From assembly GCA_903813345.2 (NCBI GenBank), contig CAIIXF020000008.1:34310867-34374866 (forward strand): a DNA stretch of 64,000 nt, read 5' to 3'. Positions 56,801-59,172 of the stretch are shown piece after piece. This stretch comes from Owenia fusiformis (Eukaryota; Annelida; Polychaeta; Sabellida; Oweniidae). The position numbers were made by a program, and so were the translations under genes. The notes beneath the pieces were generated by a model. That model saw nothing but the letters and a program-made list of their open reading frames with translations. It did not search any database and was not told the origin of the DNA. Positions within the stretch are counted from its first letter, which is position 1; each line of letters opens with the position of its first letter.

Positions 56801-59172
56801 AGTATAGAGTTGAATGTAGATAGCAGCCCTATCTCTAGCATTTGTTCCTCAGGGCTCAGTTTGTAGCTATGTGTAGTGGTATCCATGCGACTGTTTGGTT
56901 CATGAGCACTGTTCTCTATGAGTGCAAACATCCTGAAATGAAAAAAATGATGCGAGGATGACAATATCTTATTTTGCGCTAAATAAGCAAAACTTTATGA
57001 TTTAATTAATCTAGTCTTGGAAGCATTTTGATTTGTGAAAATATCCTGAAATCAACAAAAGGAAGTATGGAATTGAAGATTGATATGGTCCAAGATTACG
57101 ATTATTCACTCCTCTCAGGTTTCAGTTTCCTAAGACCAAATCAAAATCAGCCTCGACCTGCACTAGTTGTAGAAACTTGACTCATTTTGACTTTATAGTG
57201 GACAAATTTTCATGATAAGCAGAGTATGATAAAATGTCTGCCTTAACTTGAAATTTCTTTATCTGTATATAAATGTTATACACCCTGGCCATATGATCTG
57301 TTTATCACTGTTATAACCATGTTGTAAAACTTGGACAAATGGACAAATGGTGGTATAACGGAGTGGTAACAAGCTCTATTTCATTAAGCTTTATTTACTT
57401 TTGTCAAAATCTCACCTATCCATGAACTGTAGTACATAATCCTCAAACTGAGCAGAGGCGGAACACAATTCTTTCTCGATCTCACTCAGATTGTCCAGTT
57501 CATAGGTGGCAGCACTGCAGTCGACAATCGGCACCAATGAAACAAGAGTGGAGATCATTTGAAAGGTTACCTGAAAAATGATTGGCCAGAAAATGATTAT
57601 GTGAGATAGATCGTAAAGGTAAATTTTATTTTCTTGCTATTTATTTTTGAACTTCCTTGTATTGACTGTTTCACCTAAATCCTCTTCTTATTTTCAAGGA
57701 AAATAAGTTATTGAAGATTTTAGAAGCAGAAATGTTCAAATTTATTACAGTTTTTGCCAGACAGCCTTAAAATCAAGTGATTATCCTAACCTACAGTGGA
57801 AATGGAAAGAATTTTGTAAAATAGATTTCATAAAATGATGAAGGAAAAAATATTTATATTCATAAAATTGTAAAAACTTTAACCTTAACTTTATAGAAAC
57901 TTACTCTCAACCTTCTCAGCAAAGCAGTAATTTCTATTAACATTTTTACATGTGAATAATAAAATTCAATAATTCAATTTAATCACATAAAACTATTTTT
58001 CATTTTCACCTCCAAATACCAATTGGTGAAAGCTTCATTTATATACAAGGCATCAACATGCTAAATGTCATCACCTGCCATTTGTTACAGATGCTGACCG
58101 CAAAACCCAAATTGGCATCCACAAAAAATGGAGACTTTAACAATATATCACCACTTGGGGTGATGACATAAAAACAGGTTTAAAGCTACTTACCAATGTT
58201 TTCCTAATGTCATTAGGGTCAAGTCCCGGAAGAGTGAGGTTGAGTAAGGGTAGGACGTGTGTAGGTCCTTCAGGGTACCATTTAGGGTTAGATAGCATGG
58301 ATCTAGCTGTAGATGTGGTACACAATAGACATGCCGTCAGTCTGTGAGGCTCTGTCAGTGTCTCTAAGGCTGGGTACATCCTTCATGAAAATTACATATA
58401 AAACATCATGAAGTCAGATTACATGTTGTCACATTACATGTTGTCACATTACATGAAGTCACATTACATGTTGTCACATTACATGAAGTCACATTACATG
58501 TTGTCATGTCACATTACCTCTTGTCACATTACATGAAGTCACATTGCATGTTGTCACATTACATGAAGTCACATTACATGTTGTCATGTCATATTACCTT
58601 TTGTCACATTACATGAAGTCACATTACATGTTGTCACATTACATGAAGTCACAGTACAAGTTGTCACATTACATGAAGTCACAGCACAAGTTGTCACATT
58701 ACATGAAGTCACATAACATGTTGTCACATTACATGAAGTCACATTACATGTTGTCACATAACATTACATGAAGTCACATTACATTTTGTCACATTACATG
58801 TTGATGTCAGAACTCAAATTTCAAATTGTGACACAAAGTTGAAATCAAACACTCTTCTTCCAAAATGTCATAAAATATAACTCTTCGCATTACAATAACA
58901 ATATAACATGACCATAAATTAACAAACATGACCAGATATTCGATTTTTCGATATTGGTACCTTACTTCTCAAGTAACGGTGGAATAATCAGCTCTGGCCT
59001 CAATGTTGCGAGATGATGGAACGTGACACATGCGTCACTGCTACCAAGTTTACTAAACATTCCGAGGAATACAACAGGCTTGATGCACTCCACGAATCGT
59101 GTGACGTCATCATCAGTTAGTAAGTGGGATTCTGGGATTTTAGGCTGCCATGTTTCCTTTTTGTATCTCTCT
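17678..59172 (-). CDS. PSME4: Proteasome activator PA200 (PSME4), 21 internal exons
   Basis: PA200 is a very large HEAT-repeat protein that caps the 20S proteasome in the nucleus and is linked to acetyl-histone turnover, DNA repair and spermatogenesis. Twenty-one exons in order from 59172 down to 17678 join without a frame conflict into about 1,198 codons. They match the central part of the roughly 1,840-residue animal proteins. Diagnostic strings include [50 protein letters not shown] and [16 protein letters not shown]. The 5' exons lie beyond 64000. The C-terminal exons (roughly 400 residues in relatives, including the bromodomain-like region) are not found between 17677 and 1. They may lie further left or have been lost. 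No exon has a stop. Introns are full of minisatellites, several built from the exon edges themselves. Confidence 0.93.
18069..18200 (-). CDS. PSME4: PSME4 exon 20
   Basis: Encodes [20 protein letters not shown] and then YKNVRDRLG, one of the best conserved stretches of PA200. Acceptor TATTTCAG, donor GTAAGG. Its first roughly 27 bases with the acceptor recur in the array at 18201-18385. Confidence 0.92.
18201..18385 (-). repeat. Exon-20 acceptor array (3 extra copies)
   Basis: Three further diverged copies, about 60 bp apart, of the start of exon 20 with its acceptor. On the sense strand each reads ATTTCAG-CCGACT or a one-base variant, followed by a diverged version of the TATGTACTACAGGGTG stretch. 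They lie directly upstream of the real exon in the transcript. Used as acceptors, they would add sequence to the mRNA; most would shift the frame. Confidence 0.8.
18585..18946 (-). CDS. PSME4: PSME4 exon 19 (largest)
   Basis: Encodes [20 protein letters not shown] through [19 protein letters not shown] and [17 protein letters not shown] to GGSFNDA. Long uninterrupted match to the HEAT-repeat core of PA200. Acceptor CTTTCAG, donor GTGGGT. Confidence 0.93.
19212..19407 (-). CDS. PSME4: PSME4 exon 18
   Basis: Begins [20 protein letters not shown] and continues [20 protein letters not shown]. Joins exon 17 through a split Lys codon (AA|G). Acceptor TATTTTAG. The first 20 exon bases and this acceptor are the unit of the array at 19408-19960. 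Confidence 0.92.
19408..19960 (-). repeat. Exon-18 acceptor array, ~31-bp unit, ~18 copies
   Basis: On the sense strand each unit is TCTTATTTTAG followed by GCACATGTACACCTATGCCC: the last 11 bases of the intron plus the first 20 of exon 18. Variants include units with altered spacing ('gttccta' for 'gtgccta'). All lie upstream of the true acceptor, so the splicing machinery meets about 18 near-identical acceptors in a row. Because 31 is not a multiple of three, choosing an earlier acceptor usually breaks the frame. Confidence 0.88.
19961..20183. other. PSME4 intron remainder
   Basis: Decaying edge of the exon-18 array followed by unremarkable AT-rich intron. Confidence 0.5.
20184..20428 (-). 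CDS. PSME4: PSME4 exon 17
   Basis: Encodes [20 protein letters not shown], then [13 protein letters not shown] and FWGYYAWPK, matching the PA200 GDRPDNHWLHY and HWGYYTWPK stretches. Ends in AA of a split Lys codon at donor GTAAG. Confidence 0.92.
20429..20711. other. PSME4 intron
   Basis: AT-rich intron with a direct 'acttcttgtt' duplication near 20545; nothing else seen. Confidence 0.5.
20712..20841 (-). CDS. PSME4: PSME4 exon 16
   Basis: Encodes [20 protein letters not shown] then [19 protein letters not shown], matching the PWKFEHIGIGLLSLLL region. Donor GTAGGT. Confidence 0.9.
21094..21147 (-). CDS. PSME4: PSME4 exon 15 (54 bp)
   Basis: Small exon encoding [17 protein letters not shown], corresponding to YENLVDTLLDGVEQ. 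Supported by phase on both sides (CA|G into it, CT|T out of it). Confidence 0.85.
21394..21536 (-). CDS. PSME4: PSME4 exon 14
   Basis: Encodes [20 protein letters not shown] through [17 protein letters not shown] low-conservation linker region, so the call rests mainly on splice sites, matching phase (0 in, CA out) and position. Confidence 0.78.
21537..22412. other. PSME4 intron between exons 14 and 13
   Basis: Apart from the donor array that follows, I see no repeat or gene here. It is AT-rich with short scattered open frames only. Confidence 0.5.
22413..23137 (-). repeat. Exon-13 donor array, 51-bp unit, ~14 units
   Basis: Each sense-strand unit is GTAAGT followed by the last 45 bases of exon 13 ([15 protein letters not shown]), so every unit ends GAA and runs into another GTAAGT. 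The unit encodes [17 protein letters not shown] (17 residues) in frame with exon 13. One unit carries an in-frame 6-bp insertion. One unit (about 22925) has lost 4 bp, which destroys its donor and the frame. Before that break four extra in-phase donors follow the first; beyond it about ten more units are open in their own frame. Either the array is intron with spare donors, or part is translated as a length-variable exon end. Confidence 0.93.
23138..23329 (-). CDS. PSME4: PSME4 exon 13
   Basis: Encodes [20 protein letters not shown], then [19 protein letters not shown] and AVNIE, matching the GALYCLLGN and EKPSIVRLFDDLAEKIH stretches. The lower boundary is the first GTAAGT; later identical donors in the array could extend it by multiples of 17 codons. 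Phase 0 at the donor fits exon 14. Confidence 0.9.
23330..23934. other. PSME4 intron
   Basis: Contains a partial second copy of the exon-13 start near 23413-23453 ('ctgttttgtaccattcaaaac', 'agcgctccctag'), so even this acceptor has one decayed duplicate. The rest is AT-rich intron. Confidence 0.6.
23935..24075 (-). CDS. PSME4: PSME4 exon 12
   Basis: Encodes [20 protein letters not shown] to [14 protein letters not shown], matching [20 protein letters not shown]. Phase 0 on both sides; acceptor TTTAAG, donor GTAATG. Confidence 0.9.
24076..24400 (-). repeat. Exon-12 acceptor array (~94-bp unit, 4 extra copies)
   Basis: Four tandem copies of the first roughly 38 bases of exon 12 (GTTCGTAAACAGGCCCAGTC and onward) plus its acceptor and about 50 bases of intron. 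The copies differ by few substitutions ('ttgcctgcactg' against 'ttgacagcactg', alternating). All lie upstream of the true exon in the transcript. Confidence 0.88.
24401..24686. other. PSME4 intron
   Basis: Unremarkable AT-rich intron. Confidence 0.4.
24687..24845 (-). CDS. PSME4: PSME4 exon 11
   Basis: Encodes [20 protein letters not shown], then [15 protein letters not shown], matching [20 protein letters not shown] and DLLRLSTSSYSQ. Acceptor TTGCAG, donor GTAAGA. Confidence 0.93.
25115..25269 (-). CDS. PSME4: PSME4 exon 10
   Basis: Encodes [20 protein letters not shown] to [19 protein letters not shown], matching EDDTKSLFLIIK and FDSRWKSFNLVK. Begins by completing an AG-T Ser codon; donor GTCAGT is a weak consensus. 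Confidence 0.92.
25270..25570 (-). repeat. Exon-10 acceptor array (2 extra half-exons, 143-bp unit)
   Basis: Two tandem copies (about 25337-25424 and 25480-25564) repeat the first half of exon 10 together with its acceptor and some 55 bases of intron. They encode the same [20 protein letters not shown]-like peptide, but the second half of the exon and its donor are missing. They lie upstream of the real exon in the transcript. Confidence 0.88.
25571..26231. other. PSME4 intron
   Basis: AT-rich intron; no gene or repeat recognised. Confidence 0.45.
26232..26353 (-). CDS. PSME4: PSME4 exon 9
   Basis: Encodes [20 protein letters not shown] to [12 protein letters not shown], aligned by position with the SMVSLEETKLYTG and VIATVIRKLLN region. 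Phases (CT|C in, A|GT out) fit both neighbours. Two overlapping GTAAGT-like donors are present; the upper one keeps the frame. Confidence 0.85.
26354..26944. other. PSME4 intron
   Basis: AT-rich intron; nothing recognised. Confidence 0.4.
26945..27037 (-). CDS. PSME4: PSME4 exon 8 (93 bp)
   Basis: Encodes [20 protein letters not shown] and [11 protein letters not shown], matching DDILQSLTIVHNCLIGSGN and LPPLKGE. Donor GTAAGT. Confidence 0.9.
27270..27760. repeat. ~150-bp tandem core repeat, 3-4 units
   Basis: Units share 'caagatggccgcccaaaag', 'cagctctagtacttgatatc', 'gaaatccgatgagcgg' and 'gaaatggcgatgacaagatt'. The monomer has the same layout as the ~165-bp core at 48990-49600 (AATCAGTTCTA-type start, ACGGTTT middle, AAAATGGC-type end), so both may belong to one superfamily of mollusc-type ~160-bp cores. 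Confidence 0.7.
27765..27812. repeat. GATCAC hexamer run
   Basis: Short microsatellite of GATCAC/GACCAC units next to the ~150-bp repeat. Microsatellites beside core repeats are typical of mollusc MITE-like elements (family knowledge). Confidence 0.8.
27935..28256. repeat. 18-bp minisatellite downstream of exon 7
   Basis: About 18 units of 'caactcaccacaatagat' with variants. On the PSME4 sense strand many units contain GGTGAGTTG, a donor-like word close to the real exon-7 donor (GGTGAGTTAAT). It may be a seventh junction-derived array, but the shared stretch is only 8-9 bases. Confidence 0.75.
28324..28478 (-). CDS. PSME4: PSME4 exon 7
   Basis: Encodes [20 protein letters not shown] to [18 protein letters not shown], matching the [20 protein letters not shown] stretch. 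Donor GTGAGT. Confidence 0.92.
28515..28730 (-). CDS. PSME4: PSME4 exon 6
   Basis: Encodes [20 protein letters not shown] and [20 protein letters not shown], matching [20 protein letters not shown]. The intron to exon 7 is only 36 bases, unusually short for this gene. Donor GTAATA. Confidence 0.92.
28731..29524. other. PSME4 intron
   Basis: AT-rich. 29330-29460 holds a short degenerate repeat ('aaaccctatatccgaaacc' variants). No gene seen. Confidence 0.5.
29525..29761 (-). CDS. PSME4: PSME4 exon 5
   Basis: Encodes [20 protein letters not shown] then [25 protein letters not shown] and [14 protein letters not shown], a clear match to the AGRMVADMCRAA and ELLWNLQLLSE stretch. It is separated from exon 4 by a 27-kb intron holding three TRIM genes. 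Donor GTGAGA. Confidence 0.93.
29762..31960. other. Start of the 27-kb PSME4 intron, upstream of TRIM 1
   Basis: AT-rich, no gene recognised. From about 31800 it matches the sequence just upstream of TRIM copies 2 and 3 ('tcacaatgtcata', 'tgtatctatttttgaaaa'), so the tandem unit, and presumably the TRIM first intron, starts at or before that point. The TRIM 5' exon and promoter were not identified. Confidence 0.5.
31961..34283 (+). other. TRIM 1 terminal exon with poly(A) signal
   Basis: A pyrimidine-rich acceptor ending TATAG (31956-31960) precedes the exon, 31 bases before the ATG. The 3' UTR runs to an AATAAA at 34278-34283. The acceptor is conserved at all three copies, so each TRIM has at least one upstream non-coding exon. 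Confidence 0.65.
31992..33911 (+). CDS. TRIM-NHL E3 ubiquitin ligase, copy 1 (639 aa)
   Basis: A C-I TRIM protein with TRIM2/3/56/71-like layout, expected to be an E3 ubiquitin ligase with an NHL-type substrate- or RNA-binding end. RING at residues 20-64 (C20, C23, C35, H37, C40, C43, C61, C64). B-box 1 about 105-137 (CDIC, CVEC, C-x2-C, H). B-box 2 about 172-203 (CPKH ... [12 protein letters not shown] ... HPGH). Coiled coil about 205-330, rich in Lys/Gln. NHL/beta-propeller repeats about 390-639 with [15 protein letters not shown] and [20 protein letters not shown]. One coding exon. It lies antisense within a PSME4 intron and is one of three tandem copies. It carries an extra CMCLC-containing insertion at about residues 436-441 relative to the other two. 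Confidence 0.93.
   Translation: MASASPQTVLVDDYKELLICIICFGTLTDPKSISCGHSFCKRCIGKWMGKHKAKGNDRYPCPVCNKQLKIPKNGADAYGTNITIKSMVEILENQLTKGHNQNVNCDICIQEGEAVPAMSRCVECAEHMCKPCNKAHRRMRATQSHTIYDLTGDAEKDARAALDNYVKRNIECPKHPNQPLRFFCKQDKAVICRDCSITEHPGHNCQAIEEAAKGEERNIAALLGLATQRKEIFDKFIQSAHDSIQSCERNTQALLRDIDADHAATKKQLDEHFDKLRNKAKAAANEKKKKIQANQDQFQLNKGITESTLLQLNHLRKYNHPVDVLNYSANVLKKLEEWSTLPEENVVPLDPYKYQPGILDTSNLGKQLKVPKYCDPKISKGVHLPDKNPGVGNILGLARGYNNNIVVSHGWDGLAIYTADFFTLQHKAQGRFWDAVCMCLCCIQSQYYAAADRNNNCIAVLDKKLEHQRNIGKFQDPIGLCETADGKLLVVDDGAKCVYLIDCNDGNVLATIGEGKLTDPRYVTINHKGIIFVSDLSEHCVKRFTMEGEEVPGAYGSRGVGIGQLNCPLGVCIDSQDNLIIADHNNHRVHMVDPNGTFIKYLLVAEDGMKPWSVAIDQQGDLIVGSYNSGDLTIIKYIE
34510..35125 (-). repeat. PSME4 exon-4 donor copies, set 1 (4-5 units)
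   Basis: Tandem units of about 145 bp, each with roughly 80 bases of the 3' part of PSME4 exon 4 (sense strand: CCTGAGGAACAAATG to AGATATACAAG) and an intact GTAAGG donor, followed by a C-rich run. They lie downstream of TRIM 1, as at the other two TRIM copies. No acceptor precedes them, so they are half-exons. They were carried here by the tandem duplication of the TRIM unit. Confidence 0.88.
35126..36740. other. TRIM unit 1 spacer, dispersed repeats
   Basis: No gene. Two related ~380-bp monomers (about 35490-35590 and 35865-35975 mark their shared ends) carry 'ttgcatctaaaaaattcaag' and 'ttttcctggaattttgatga'. The same spacer recurs at 41980-42410 plus 48100-49000 in unit 2. The site near 35545 is the empty version of the LINE insertion point. 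Confidence 0.65.
36741..37345. repeat. ~200-bp tandem repeat, 3 units
   Basis: Units share 'caatattgaacaaaacattc', 'ggtcgggcgccggctgatgg', 'gaccctgcaggcattataaa' and 'tgttaccagattttctagta'. Unit 2 has only one copy of it (50040-50200), so the amplification happened in unit 1 after the TRIM duplication. Confidence 0.85.
37346..38698. other. TRIM unit 1 spacer to TRIM 2
   Basis: No gene. It matches 50250-50843 plus 52710-53097 plus 53570-53892 in the next unit, with interruptions explained by later insertions there. The junction near 37955 ('cataaaagggaggg') is the empty site of the foldback element at 50844-52709. Confidence 0.65.
38736..40631 (+). CDS. TRIM-NHL E3 ubiquitin ligase, copy 2 (631 aa)
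   Basis: Same domain order as copy 1: RING with the full C3HC4 set (from C20), B-boxes 1 and 2, coiled coil, then NHL repeats to the end. No frameshift. The RING, B-boxes and coiled coil are nearly identical to the other copies, while the NHL half carries most substitutions (for example around residues 375-440). That suggests the recognition surface is the part that diverges (inference). Coding sequence begins 37 bases after a conserved acceptor (TTTTTTTAG, 38690-38698). Its 3' UTR carries a 50-bp minisatellite. Confidence 0.93.
   Translation: MASSSPQTVLVDDYKELLICIICFGTLTDPKSISCGHSFCKGCIGKWMGEHKAKGNDRYPCPVCNEQLKIPKNGADAYGTNITIKSMVEILENQLTKGQNWNVNCDICIQDGEAVPAMSRCVECAEHMCKPCNKAHRRSRGTQSHTIYDLTGDAEKDARAALDNYIKRNIECPKHPDQPLRFFCKQDKAVICRDCSITEHPGHNCQAIEKAAKGEERNIAALLGLATQRKEMLDKFIQAANDSIQSCERNTQAMLRDIDADHVAKRKQLDEHFDKLRNKAKAAANEKKKKIQANQDQFQLNKGITESTLLQLNNLRKYNHPVNVLNYSANVLKKLEEWSTMPEENVVPLDPYFYLPGSLDTSSAGQVQHHCDPKISRKVHLPDKNQGINYIYSITRGYNNNIVVSHGDKGLATYTADSFTPQYKAQGNFWDVCCIQSQYYAAADRNNKCIAVFDKKLEHQRNIGKFQDPRGLCETADGKLLVVDDDAKCVYLIDCNDGNVLASIGKGKLTSPRYVTINHKGIMFVSDVSEHCVKRFTMQGEEAPGAYGSMGAGKGQLNYPEGVCIDSQDNLIIADYNNQRIHMVDPNGTFIKYLLLAEDDVKYPNCVAIDQQGDLIVGSAFGDLAIIKYFE
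40632..41065 (+). repeat. 50-bp minisatellite in the TRIM 2 3' UTR (~9 units)
   Basis: The unit 'ctacacagtgaaacatggac', 'atgacaatgcattgatatat' plus 'ggaagaggcg' starts right after the stop codon. Copies 1 and 3 have only one unit at the same place, so the expansion is specific to this gene. It would lengthen the 3' UTR by about 430 bases. Confidence 0.92.
41425..41430 (+). terminator. TRIM 2 poly(A) signal AATAAA
   Basis: AATAAA in the context 'ttacaataaagtttaaatc', identical to TRIM 1 (34278-34283). In TRIM 3 the same position (about 56157-56162) reads ACAAAAAAG and the hexamer is lost. Confidence 0.7.
41665..41975 (-). repeat. PSME4 exon-4 donor copies, set 2 (2-3 units)
   Basis: Same half-exon plus GTAAGG arrangement as at 34510-35125, here with fewer units, on the minus strand downstream of TRIM 2. 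Long G runs (up to about 13) separate the units. Confidence 0.88.
41980..42424. other. TRIM unit 2 spacer up to the LINE
   Basis: Continues the unit 1 spacer homology (35130-35545) until it is interrupted by the LINE. The last 24 bases are a doubled 'ttaaaagataag', the target region of the insertion. Confidence 0.7.
42635..43235 (+). pseudogene. LINE ORF, N-terminal part with 2A-like motif
   Basis: Encodes several hydrophobic segments, then [14 protein letters not shown] (motif at 43025-43051), followed directly by the start of the endonuclease domain ([21 protein letters not shown]). GDxxxNPGP at this place is known in many APE-type LINEs as a 2A-like ribosome-skipping sequence. Here the final Pro is Gln, so skipping is not expected. 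The frame is lost at about 43236. Confidence 0.75.
43236..43770. mobile_element. Insertion inside the LINE endonuclease (~535 bp)
   Basis: The endonuclease frame stops at '...GDAYR' and resumes with '[15 protein letters not shown]' near 43771, so about 535 bases are extra. Near its start are words resembling a Pol III A box (TAGCAAATCG, 43238) and a B box (GGTTCGAGCTC, 43319), which would fit a tRNA-derived SINE. I see no clear tail or duplication. Confidence 0.4.
43771..44784 (+). pseudogene. LINE endonuclease domain
   Basis: AP-endonuclease motifs: [40 protein letters not shown] and the catalytic MTDHSTI. A run of eight A at about 44699-44706 marks a frameshift, after which the next frame continues [16 protein letters not shown]. 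Confidence 0.85.
44785..45511 (+). pseudogene. LINE reverse transcriptase, first part
   Basis: RT motifs: [46 protein letters not shown] and [20 protein letters not shown] (the usual catalytic D is here in FLDVAATFD, with the second A replacing K). Interrupted after [10 protein letters not shown] by the element at 45512-46308. Confidence 0.85.
45512..46308. mobile_element. PIF/Harbinger-like MITE within the LINE RT, 797 bp
   Basis: Starts CCCCCCTATCACACCAAACT and ends with its near-inverse (AGTTTGGTGTGATAGTAGGG), giving terminal repeats of about 27 bases. TTA flanks both sides (45509-45511 and 46309-46311), and removing the element plus one TTA restores the RT frame ([11 protein letters not shown]). 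The interior is rich in 'cgttc'/'gaacg' words. TTA duplication and TIRs fit PIF/Harbinger. Non-coding. Confidence 0.78.
46309..47090 (+). pseudogene. LINE reverse transcriptase, second part
   Basis: Continues [31 protein letters not shown] and the catalytic YADD (46473-46484). A frameshift near 46665 moves to the frame of [20 protein letters not shown] and [13 protein letters not shown]. Confidence 0.85.
47090..47335. other. Insertion in the LINE C-terminal region (~245 bp)
   Basis: The reading frame of the LINE is lost at about 47090 and resumes at about 47336 ([18 protein letters not shown]). The extra segment repeats GCGTGACA and 'caaatacgcaaattgcg'-type words in both orientations, as in a small foldback element. 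No certain boundaries. Confidence 0.45.
47336..47897 (+). pseudogene. LINE C-terminal segment
   Basis: Encodes [20 protein letters not shown] and later [17 protein letters not shown], a C-x-C-x7-H-x4-C segment common at the C-terminus of I/Jockey/CR1-type LINE polyproteins. Ends at a stop at 47895-47897, followed by about 190 bases of 3' UTR and an A/T-rich tail. Confidence 0.8.
48101..48965. other. TRIM unit 2 spacer after the LINE
   Basis: Resumes the unit 1 spacer (35546-36390) exactly where the LINE interrupted it. No gene. Confidence 0.7.
48966..49678. mobile_element. TIR element with ~165-bp core repeats (4-5 units)
   Basis: Inverted ends TATCGCACCCT (48966) and AGGGTGCGATA (ending 49678) enclose four to five tandem cores of about 165 bp. 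The cores share 'aaaaactaatcagttctaaa', 'aaatgaatccctcaaacggt' and 'ttggctggaaacctgtagac'. TRIM unit 1 lacks it at the matching place (about 36390). Short elements with tandem ~160-bp cores are known in bivalves (pearl/BIV160-type); assignment to that family is inference. Confidence 0.7.
49679..50843. other. TRIM unit 2 spacer
   Basis: Matches 36395-37950 of unit 1, with a single copy of the ~200-bp repeat that is tripled there. No gene. Confidence 0.65.
50844..52709. mobile_element. Long-TIR foldback element, 1.87 kb
   Basis: Arms of about 515 bases (50844-51362 and 52198-52709) are inverse copies with few differences. They begin CACGGGATGTCATCGCCTGA. AAAAG is duplicated at the edges, and unit 1 has the intact empty site (about 37955, 'cataaaagggaggg'). 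TCAATGTTAGGGAGCA occurs near each end and twice again about 400 bases further in. The 835-base centre holds a diverged third copy of part of an arm (about 51960-52130) and no long reading frame. Superfamily unknown. Confidence 0.85.
52710..53892. other. TRIM unit 2 spacer up to TRIM 3
   Basis: Matches the end of the unit 1 spacer, except for an extra segment of about 475 bases (53098-53569) absent there. The extra segment has no visible coding capacity or clear terminal repeats. The end (53885-53892) is the conserved TRIM acceptor. Confidence 0.6.
53930..55825 (+). CDS. TRIM-NHL E3 ubiquitin ligase, copy 3 (631 aa)
   Basis: Same architecture as the other two copies: RING (C3HC4 from C20), two B-boxes, coiled coil and C-terminal NHL repeats, no frameshift. 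Closest to copy 2 (same length, same SLDTSSAG and [14 protein letters not shown] stretch). Acceptor ...TTTTTTTAG at 53884-53892, then 37 bases of 5' UTR. The AATAAA that ends copies 1 and 2 is mutated here, so the transcript end may differ. Antisense to PSME4 and only about 0.95 kb from PSME4 exon 4. Confidence 0.93.
   Translation: MASSSPQTVLVDDYKELLICIICFGTLTDPKSITCGHSFCKGCIGKWMREHKAKGNNRYPCPVCNERLEIPKNGADAYGTNITIKSMVEILENQLTKGQNRNVNCDICIQEGEAVPAMSRCVECAEHMCKPCNKAHRRSRATQSHTIYDLTGDAEKDARAALDNYIKRNIECPKHPDQPLRFFCKQDKAVICRDCSITEHPGHNCQAIEEAAKGEERNIAALLGLATQRKEMFDKFIQAANDSIQSCERNTQALLQDIDADHAAKKKQLDEHFDKLRNKAKAAANEKKKKIQANQDQFQLNKGITESTLLQLNNLRKYNHPVDVLNYSANVLKKLEEWSTMPEENVVPIDPYFYQLGSLDTSSAGKVQHHCDPKISRKVHLPDQNPGVKYIFGITRGFNNNIVVSHSGKGLATYTADSFTLQHKAQGNFNDVCRIQSQYYAAADQNNDCIAVFDKKLEHQKNIGKFEDPQGLCETADGKLLVVGYDAKCVYLIDCNHGNVLATIGEGKLTSPHYVTINHKGIIFVSDVSDNCVKRFTMQGEEAPGAYGSEGAGIGQLNYPEGVCIDSQDNLIIADHNNHRVHMVDPNGTFIKYLLVAEDDVKKPQCVAIDQQGDLIVGSYYGDLAIIKYIE
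56280..56772 (-). repeat. PSME4 exon-4 donor array, set 3 (3 units next to the true exon)
   Basis: Three ~148-bp units directly downstream of exon 4 in the transcript. Each repeats about 80 bases of the exon 3' end with an intact (GTAAGG) or near-intact (GTAAAG) donor, then a C-run and filler ('catttcataaatgaaccctg'). This is the likely parent of the sets at 34510 and 41665, because only here does the complete exon adjoin the array. Confidence 0.9.
56773..56932 (-). CDS. PSME4: PSME4 exon 4
   Basis: Encodes [20 protein letters not shown] to [20 protein letters not shown], matching VELGLSSTFSTILTQCSKEI. Acceptor TTTCAG, donor GTAAGG, phase 0 out into exon 5, which lies 27 kb away. Confidence 0.9.
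56933..57415. other. PSME4 intron
   Basis: AT-rich intron with no repeat or gene recognised. Confidence 0.4.
57416..57570 (-). CDS. PSME4: PSME4 exon 3
   Basis: Encodes [20 protein letters not shown] and [20 protein letters not shown], matching ATFSTLVPLVDCSS and EDFVLQFMDRCF. Donor GTGAGA. Confidence 0.93.
57571..58193. other. PSME4 intron
   Basis: AT-rich intron. 58035-58170 resembles part of another PSME4 intron (23500-23650; shared 'aaatgtca', 'ccatttgttacaga', 'accacttg-ggtgatgacataaaaaca'), an old dispersed repeat. Confidence 0.5.
58194..58380 (-). CDS. PSME4: PSME4 exon 2 (in window)
   Basis: Encodes [20 protein letters not shown] then [20 protein letters not shown] and DPNDIRKTL, a near-identical match to the [18 protein letters not shown] and PEGPTHMLPLL region. 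A split Lys codon (AA|G) joins it to exon 1. Confidence 0.94.
58385..58805. repeat. ~30-bp minisatellite next to exon 2
   Basis: Alternating 'acatgaagtcacatt' and 'acatgttgtcacatt' halves, about 13-14 full units, starting five bases from the exon 2 acceptor. Unlike the junction arrays, its unit does not contain exon sequence. Confidence 0.88.
58966..59172 (-). CDS. PSME4: PSME4 exon 1 (first in window)
   Basis: Encodes [20 protein letters not shown] then [20 protein letters not shown] and [12 protein letters not shown], matching KTPVPDSHKLTDQDVTDFV and MRPELVIPPVLE. Earlier exons must lie beyond 64000. The acceptor (TTATAG) is preceded by a weak pyrimidine tract. Confidence 0.9.

Noticed and set aside
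58544-58771. Open frame of [10 protein letters not shown] repeats
   Set aside because: Translation of the ~30-bp minisatellite beside PSME4 exon 2.
58385-58805. Minisatellite starting five bases from the PSME4 exon 2 acceptor as another junction array
   Set aside because: Its unit contains no recognisable exon 2 sequence and no shared acceptor context beyond 'ttcatg'; it is kept as an ordinary minisatellite.
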